This document shows, piece by piece, positions 58,566 through 64,000 of a stretch of 64,000 nucleotides of DNA; within the stretch, counting starts at the first letter, position 1; the number at the start of each line of letters is the position of its first letter. The DNA comes from Apricaphanius iberus (taxonomy: Eukaryota > Chordata > Actinopteri > Cyprinodontiformes > Aphaniidae): contig JAPXFQ010002889.1 of assembly GCA_028564705.1 (NCBI GenBank), positions 1,674,001 through 1,738,000 on the forward strand, given 5' to 3'. The position numbers were made by a program, and so were the translations under genes. The notes under the pieces are model-generated. The model was not told the origin of the DNA and did not search any database. It saw nothing but the letters and a program-made list of their open reading frames with translations.

Positions 58566-61500
58566 ACTCCCTCTTTTCAATCTTTTTTTTTTTTGAAAAT
58601 AGATTGATATCTTCTCTGTACTCTCCTTACTCAAAAATGTCAATCTGTTAATTATAAATTCACCCTCTTTTGGCATTATACAAAAAAATTATTTTAACAA
58701 TTCCCAAAACTAATTCAAAAATGTATAAGAATGTCTAAATCTGACTTGATACATGTTAATACTCGCGGAAGAAGCTTAGAAAATCCATGAACAAATACAT
58801 TCTTACTATGTCATATTCTGAAATAAATCAAACTTAAAGTGTTAAGAAACCTGTGAAATAGAAGGTATTAAGAACCCTTTAAAAATGTAATCCTCGAGTC
58901 TATTTAGTCTTTCCTCTAGTAGACCCTTTTGTTTATTAATGCAAACCTTAATACAACCTTAAAAACAACTGGAAATTAAGAAATCCTGAAAATTAACTGA
59001 TTAAAATTCTTTAACAAACCCTCTTAGGCAATATTAACAATTCTGCACTTGTGAATAAAATAGTTAAACAAATAGTTAAACAACCTGTAAAATGCAAGAA
59101 AATTATTAAAAACTCTATTCAGTCCTTTATATATTTTTATCTTCTGTTCTCCTTTCTTCACTCTCGTGGTTAACCCCCCAATGGTGGCACCTGGCAGCTG
59201 GAGAGCGATGTACAGAGCTGATCAGTGTGGAGGGCTCCTATTTTTTAGTGTTCCAGTTTTACTCCCATATATGCAGATAACCACTCTCTGAAATGCCAAT
59301 TACTTCATTAATTGAGCATTTCCCCCAATATACACAAATGCATAGCTGGTCCCTCTTCCAATAGCTTACCCCACCGATGTGGGGTGGTCAAAACCTGCTG
59401 TGCAGCTGATTGGTGAGTTGTGATCTTCTTCTGTAGATCCCTCTTTGAGATGGCAATTTCAATTTGCCCATCTCATTCATTGGCACATAGATCACACTGG
59501 ATGAGTAATATCACCACCCAAACCACCTTCTGGGTGAGCTAGGCCTCGCCGCCTGTGGCTTCATCTTCCGATTCAGCTTGGTCAAAACCTTCTTGACCTT
59601 CTTTAGGCAGATTCCTGCTGATCCTCGACCAGGTTCGCCGCTGGCGTGGAGCTGCACTTTGTGTGTGTTCCCAGCTGTCATCTGGAACTGGCTGAACCAC
59701 TGGACTCCTCACGCCTTCGACCTGGAGCTGTACCTTGGACCCCTTCAGCAGCTGTAGTCAGCTGTGACCAGAGGAGACTGTGTGCTCCTCACGTGCTGCT
59801 GAATCCTGGGGGCATAAGCTTGTAAACATCTAAAAAATGACAGTTTTTGATCCGGTCTTGTGATCACTCCTTTTCAATCTAATCCAACTGTATTGTGCTG
59901 AGAAATTATTTCACCCATCTAATTAAAAAGTAATCCCTGGGGAAAGAGCAAATCCATATTATTTTGGTGCAACACCGTTGTTATTCCTGAAAACTAAACC
60001 AAAAACACCTCCCTCATTAATGGATTTAAAAGCAAGAGCAGGCTCAAGAGTTTACTTTTTGTCTACAGTTCAACTGATTACTATCCATTTGCTTGTTCAC
60101 CCAAATTGATTCTTTTATTTACTTATTTTATTTATCAAGTTTAAGACACTTATGTCTGTTCCATTACAATATATCCTTTCTTAAATTTAGTACATCCCTG
60201 TGGATGAAACGTAAAAATAAGGAAAAAAAAAAATTTTCTCTCTCACCAGCCAGCAACCCCCTGCTCTCGGCCCAGTTTTTCCTTCCAAATTTTGTTCCCG
60301 GTAAATGGTGGTATTTTACCTGGAGATAATCCTGGGGAAGGCATGGGGTTATCAAAGTTCGAGGAACCTCGGCCACCTTCGATCAGACAAACAGAAACTC
60401 TTGTGGTTAATTCAGCAACATCGACATTGAATCAGCAGTCTTTGATCATCACTTCTTCAGCAGAAACTGTCCATTTCACGCCAGCCAAGTGGATTCACAC
60501 ATATTGTCCTTGAAAGTTCAGCTCAGCAAGAGGAAACGTGCTCCCCCCTAGGGTGTCCTTCGGTTCACCCCTGAAAATATACAGTCACTGGTGCCCCCCT
60601 GTGTGGGAGCAGAGCACAAGAGAGACGTAATTCTGCGCTGGTCGTATAGATGTTTCTTTCTTTGGCAGTTATGGCGGGCGCCTGGCACTATCCGTCATCA
60701 GCCCACGCACCCCCACCCATCTTATCTCCCCAGGAACATAAATTACATCTCAAGAATGTTATCTGAGGGGTCTCTGTTGCGGGATGGGAAAAAGAGAAAA
60801 AATATATAATTAGAAGAAGAAAAAGACAGACAGAGAGTCGATCCTCTCAGCCTATTCAAATCAAGTTTTATTTAAACTTTTTATTTTCATATTCATTAGT
60901 CTCCTTCCTCGAATGCTGAATTTAAATATCTTTCACACTCAGACTGCCTATGTGGGCTCTATTTTAATTTTACTTTAATCAGTTATACTAGTAATAATTT
61001 CTTCAGTATTAATTCTGGTAAAAATATACTAATTAATAGGTTTGCTCTCTCCACCAGGAATGATAATTAATCCTTATACGTCTAATTAAACTGTTGTTCT
61101 AATTCTTCCCCTGCTTATTTTAATTAATGATTCCTTCATTTTTCATCCAATTTATATTCTATACTTTATCAATGCAATGCCTTTCTCTATTTTTGTCAAT
61201 TTGATAAATGTCTCTTCCATCTCATGTGTAAATTAAATATTTATAAAGATTGACCATCGCAATATTTTATCAACACACTTAGTTCTTAGAAAAATAAAAT
61301 TAAATTAAAAAAGAACAAACAAAAAGGCTGGATTTTTCTGTTAGATATTGCTAAAGCACCACTAAAACATTGCAATAACAAAAATAAAGTCAATAACCAT
61401 CTGCAAATGTTCTATCCTCTTTTTTTTCTGTCCCTCTTGTAAATAGTCTCTATGGAAAAGTGGCTCTCCTGGTTCCGATTCACTGAAATTGAGACGAATA

Positions 61501-64000
61501 GTTCATATTGAACTAAACCCCTTTGTAATTCAGACTTCACACCACTTTTCCCTGACTCTGTCCCTTCTTTATTTAAACTGTTGTTGGTGTTATCAAGGTT
61601 ACCTGTGAAGCTCCTCCCATCTGAGCAATTACCCATAACGATCCAGTCTCCAAACTCCCCATCACTTAAGTGTACTGGATCTCTATCAAGCTGGCTCAGA
61701 CAAAAAATATCAAAATTAAAAACATCAAATGTTTAAAACAAAATCAGAGAACAGTACTAACTGATAAACACAACATAGTTTACAAAAACAGTCTTCAGTT
61801 TGCTATACTTCAAATTCTATCCATATTTCTAAAGAAAAATCCAAGATTTAAATCACTGACAAAACAGCTTCCCTATAAATATTGCCAAACCTAAAGTACT
61901 TTTTTTTTTTTAACACAATCCAATATAAATTCAAAGTACTTTTGCTTATATGATTCCTCTTTAAACAAACCCAAATGTGCTCACTTGCCCAAATATTCTG
62001 ATTGTAAATAATGAAAACATTTCATACTTCAAAAACATCTGTCCGATTCTGTGAAGTGAATCAAACATAGTCAAACTGATTTTTGCAACTAAAACTCCTC
62101 TTAAATTTTTGTAGGATACATAGTAGTCTAATTCCCCTTAGCAGTAAAACAAAAAAACATTCAATAAAGGAGTTTCAAGAGATGAGATTTCTCTAAACAA
62201 AAACTAGTCGCATTAAAATAAAAAAATAAAAAATAAAAACCTGCATTTTTTCAGTATCCCTCTTTTCCTCTCAGGCTTCTTTTTTTTGTTTTCTCCAATG
62301 ATAAACACCAAATTAAATTGAAGCTTCTAGAGATGTCAAATAAATTACCACTGAATCATGTTTTCTTTAATCCAGCTTCTCAAATTAACATTTTTCCAAA
62401 GTTCTAATTAATAAGCAGACCGCAGTTCAGAAATCTGGGTCAGAATCCAAGTCGAACCAAATATATAAAGGTTGAGAGAGAAAAATAAAAAAATAAAAAT
62501 AAAAATAAGAAAAAATAAAATCAAAAAATCTAAATAAATTGTCAGTTACAGAGTCCCCACTAATCAAATGATATATTATGCCATTATTCTATGATCAGAA
62601 CTGTTCCAAAATGTTTTAGGACCTGTAAATTTACTCTCAGCATCAAGTAGACTAGCTAACAATCAATAAATAACATCTGAAAAATTAATCTTAAACTTTA
62701 AAACTAAAACCAATTCTTATTTGTCAAAACAAAATGTGCATTCAAATATATGGTAAAAATTATTTCAATGTAGCTGGTCCAATCACATTTTGCTTCTACA
62801 CGATCAGAATAAATGAATTTAGAATTTACTTCTTACTTCCAAATTAAACCATCATTTTCGATCACCGCGATATTCATTACTTTCAATCCTTAGACCAATT
62901 CAAATTCATCCCCAGCCTGTTTAAAAACAAACTGATTACTTAAAGATGACTCTGTGTTTTAATGTTTTTTTTTGTTTTTTTTTCAAAGTCAAACATTCAA
63001 ATCCCACTAGTTTAGAAAATATCACTATGATAAGTGTTGTTTTGCATGGTAAAAACATTCAATTTGTAACGGAATTGAAGTATGCTGGGTTACTTCTTGA
63101 GCCCCAGTTGAAATTTGATAACTCCAATAAGCCTTGAGTGTCCACAAAAATCATTAAGAATGTTCAATTGTTTAAATAATTTAACATCCGTCTCCTTTAG
63201 ATCATTTATTCAGAGACCAAGCTATATTTCTAAAGTCTATAGAGCCATCAGAAATAAGCCAAACATAATTTTAGCATAAATGATACTTATTTAAATCACA
63301 GAAAGAATTCATTCTCTGTATCATACAACACGGTGCTTAAAAAATAATTTAGACCAGTTTGTTGCTTTCCAATTAACACCGTTTGCTTTTCGTTAAATTC
63401 TTATAATTACTGCTTATAGCTTTATCTTTATTTAGGCCAACTTAACAAATCCTGCTTAGATCAATCAAAAAAGCAAAAAATCCACCTACTTAAAGATTCA
63501 AAAAATGCAACTTTTATTTTGACTATACACTCCCCTCTTTTTAATTTCAAAGATGAAATCAAAAATTAAAACTTCACCAAGTCAGAATCGACTCATGAGT
63601 AACTGTTCTTAGCCATTTGCGTTTAATTATAACATGCATAATTGCTCTCCTCATGTAATCAATTGAGCCTTCTCAGGCAAAAGCAGTTAACCAAATTCAG
63701 CATGTACTTCTTAATCTTTAATCTCCGTACCGGAACAGTTCAGACAAATGTGAAACACCTTAAATTTCCCTTCGTAGAAAATGTGCTAAAACATTGCCTA
63801 CGGGAGTAGCAAACAAAAGTTATCTGAACAGTTATCTTGAGGCCGTTTCACATCCTAATTAACCAGAAAAAGTTAACAAAAATCCAAATAAGTTTAAGTC
63901 TTAACAAGGCAATCGTCTGCAGGAGTCTGTAATCACTTTCTATCCAAAATCAACTTTTAGCTTGCAACACATAGAACATGCAGTTAGGATTAAAGCACAA
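58566..64000 (-). other. AT-rich interior, possibly of the same LTR retroelement
   Basis: 5.4 kb without a long open frame on either strand. A GC-richer patch (59150-59830) shows decayed basic, Pro/Arg-rich reading on the minus strand. A 74-codon minus-strand frame (61636 to 61412) starts MGNCSDG. A second purine-rich GAGGGGAG run on the minus strand lies near 63530. None of this is enough to name a protein. It may be a decayed retroelement body or ordinary AT-rich DNA. Confidence 0.3.

Larger units (their letters stand above)
42600..64000. other. intergenic region downstream of rad18
   Basis: No host exon recognised on either strand over 21 kb. Short open frames here (up to 113 codons) lack known domains except those belonging to transposons listed separately. 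The segments 42.8-44.0, 46.8-48.6 and 51.3-52.9 kb appear to be unique AT-rich sequence. Confidence 0.6.

Noticed and set aside
60590..60610. Primer-binding-site-like TGGTGCCCCCCTGTGTGGGA on the + strand
   Set aside because: Wrong strand for the LTR candidate at 57985-58565 and no LTR ending just before it could be shown.
42600..64000. A second host gene downstream of rad18
   Set aside because: No open frame shows a conserved non-transposon domain with splice sites. The longest frames (47511-47852, 49392-49664, 53837-54154) are chance or transposon-derived.

Overview
The window is vertebrate nuclear DNA, almost certainly from a ray-finned (teleost) fish. It is AT-rich, with one multi-exon gene whose introns are kilobases long, and it is densely seeded with teleost-type mobile elements: several Tc1-like families, hAT and pogo/Harbinger-type short elements, a Tx1-type LINE and L2/RTE-like LINE tails. 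No bacterial operons, rRNA genes or CRISPR arrays are visible.

The only host gene I can support is rad18 (E3 ubiquitin ligase of translesion synthesis) on the + strand. Its last nine coding exons run from 2336 to 42599 with consistent reading phase and GT-AG boundaries. They encode about 409 residues: a linker, the UBZ4 zinc finger, the SAP domain, the Rad6-binding helix region and an acidic/serine-rich tail ending in a basic cluster. The first exons, with the RING domain, lie to the left of the window. A poly(A) signal follows at 42715.

Layout. 1-2335: intron, with a tRNA-like SINE relic at the left edge. 2336-10232: five exons with short introns holding a Tc1 relic and a hAT-like MITE. 10233-20864: a 10.6 kb intron with a nearly complete DD34E Tc1 copy (16685-18279) and a 1.2 kb snap-back element with 233-bp tandem repeats and a CpG-rich core (18494-19685). 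20865-22172: two exons. 22173-34007: an 11.8 kb intron holding a nested pair, a DD38E Tc1-like (Intruder-type) transposon (26324-33219) split by a 5.25 kb Tx1-like LINE (26854-32104) with a 10-bp target-site duplication. The LINE ends in a 2 kb GC-rich segment that contrasts sharply with its surroundings. 34008-34052: a 45-bp exon. 34053-42499: an intron with a pogo-like element and a candidate TTAA-flanked element with its own TATA box. 42500-42599: last exon.

42600-64000 has no host gene that I can recognise. It holds Tc1 relics (45.1, 49.4 and 56.7 kb), LINE 3' fragments (50.5 and 55.9 kb), a hAT element with a nested insertion (53722-55622), a Harbinger transposase fragment (57.5 kb) and, from 57985 rightward, what looks like the 3' LTR and AT-rich interior of a minus-strand LTR retroelement that continues past the window edge.

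All calls come from reading sequence and remembered family motifs; no database search was run.
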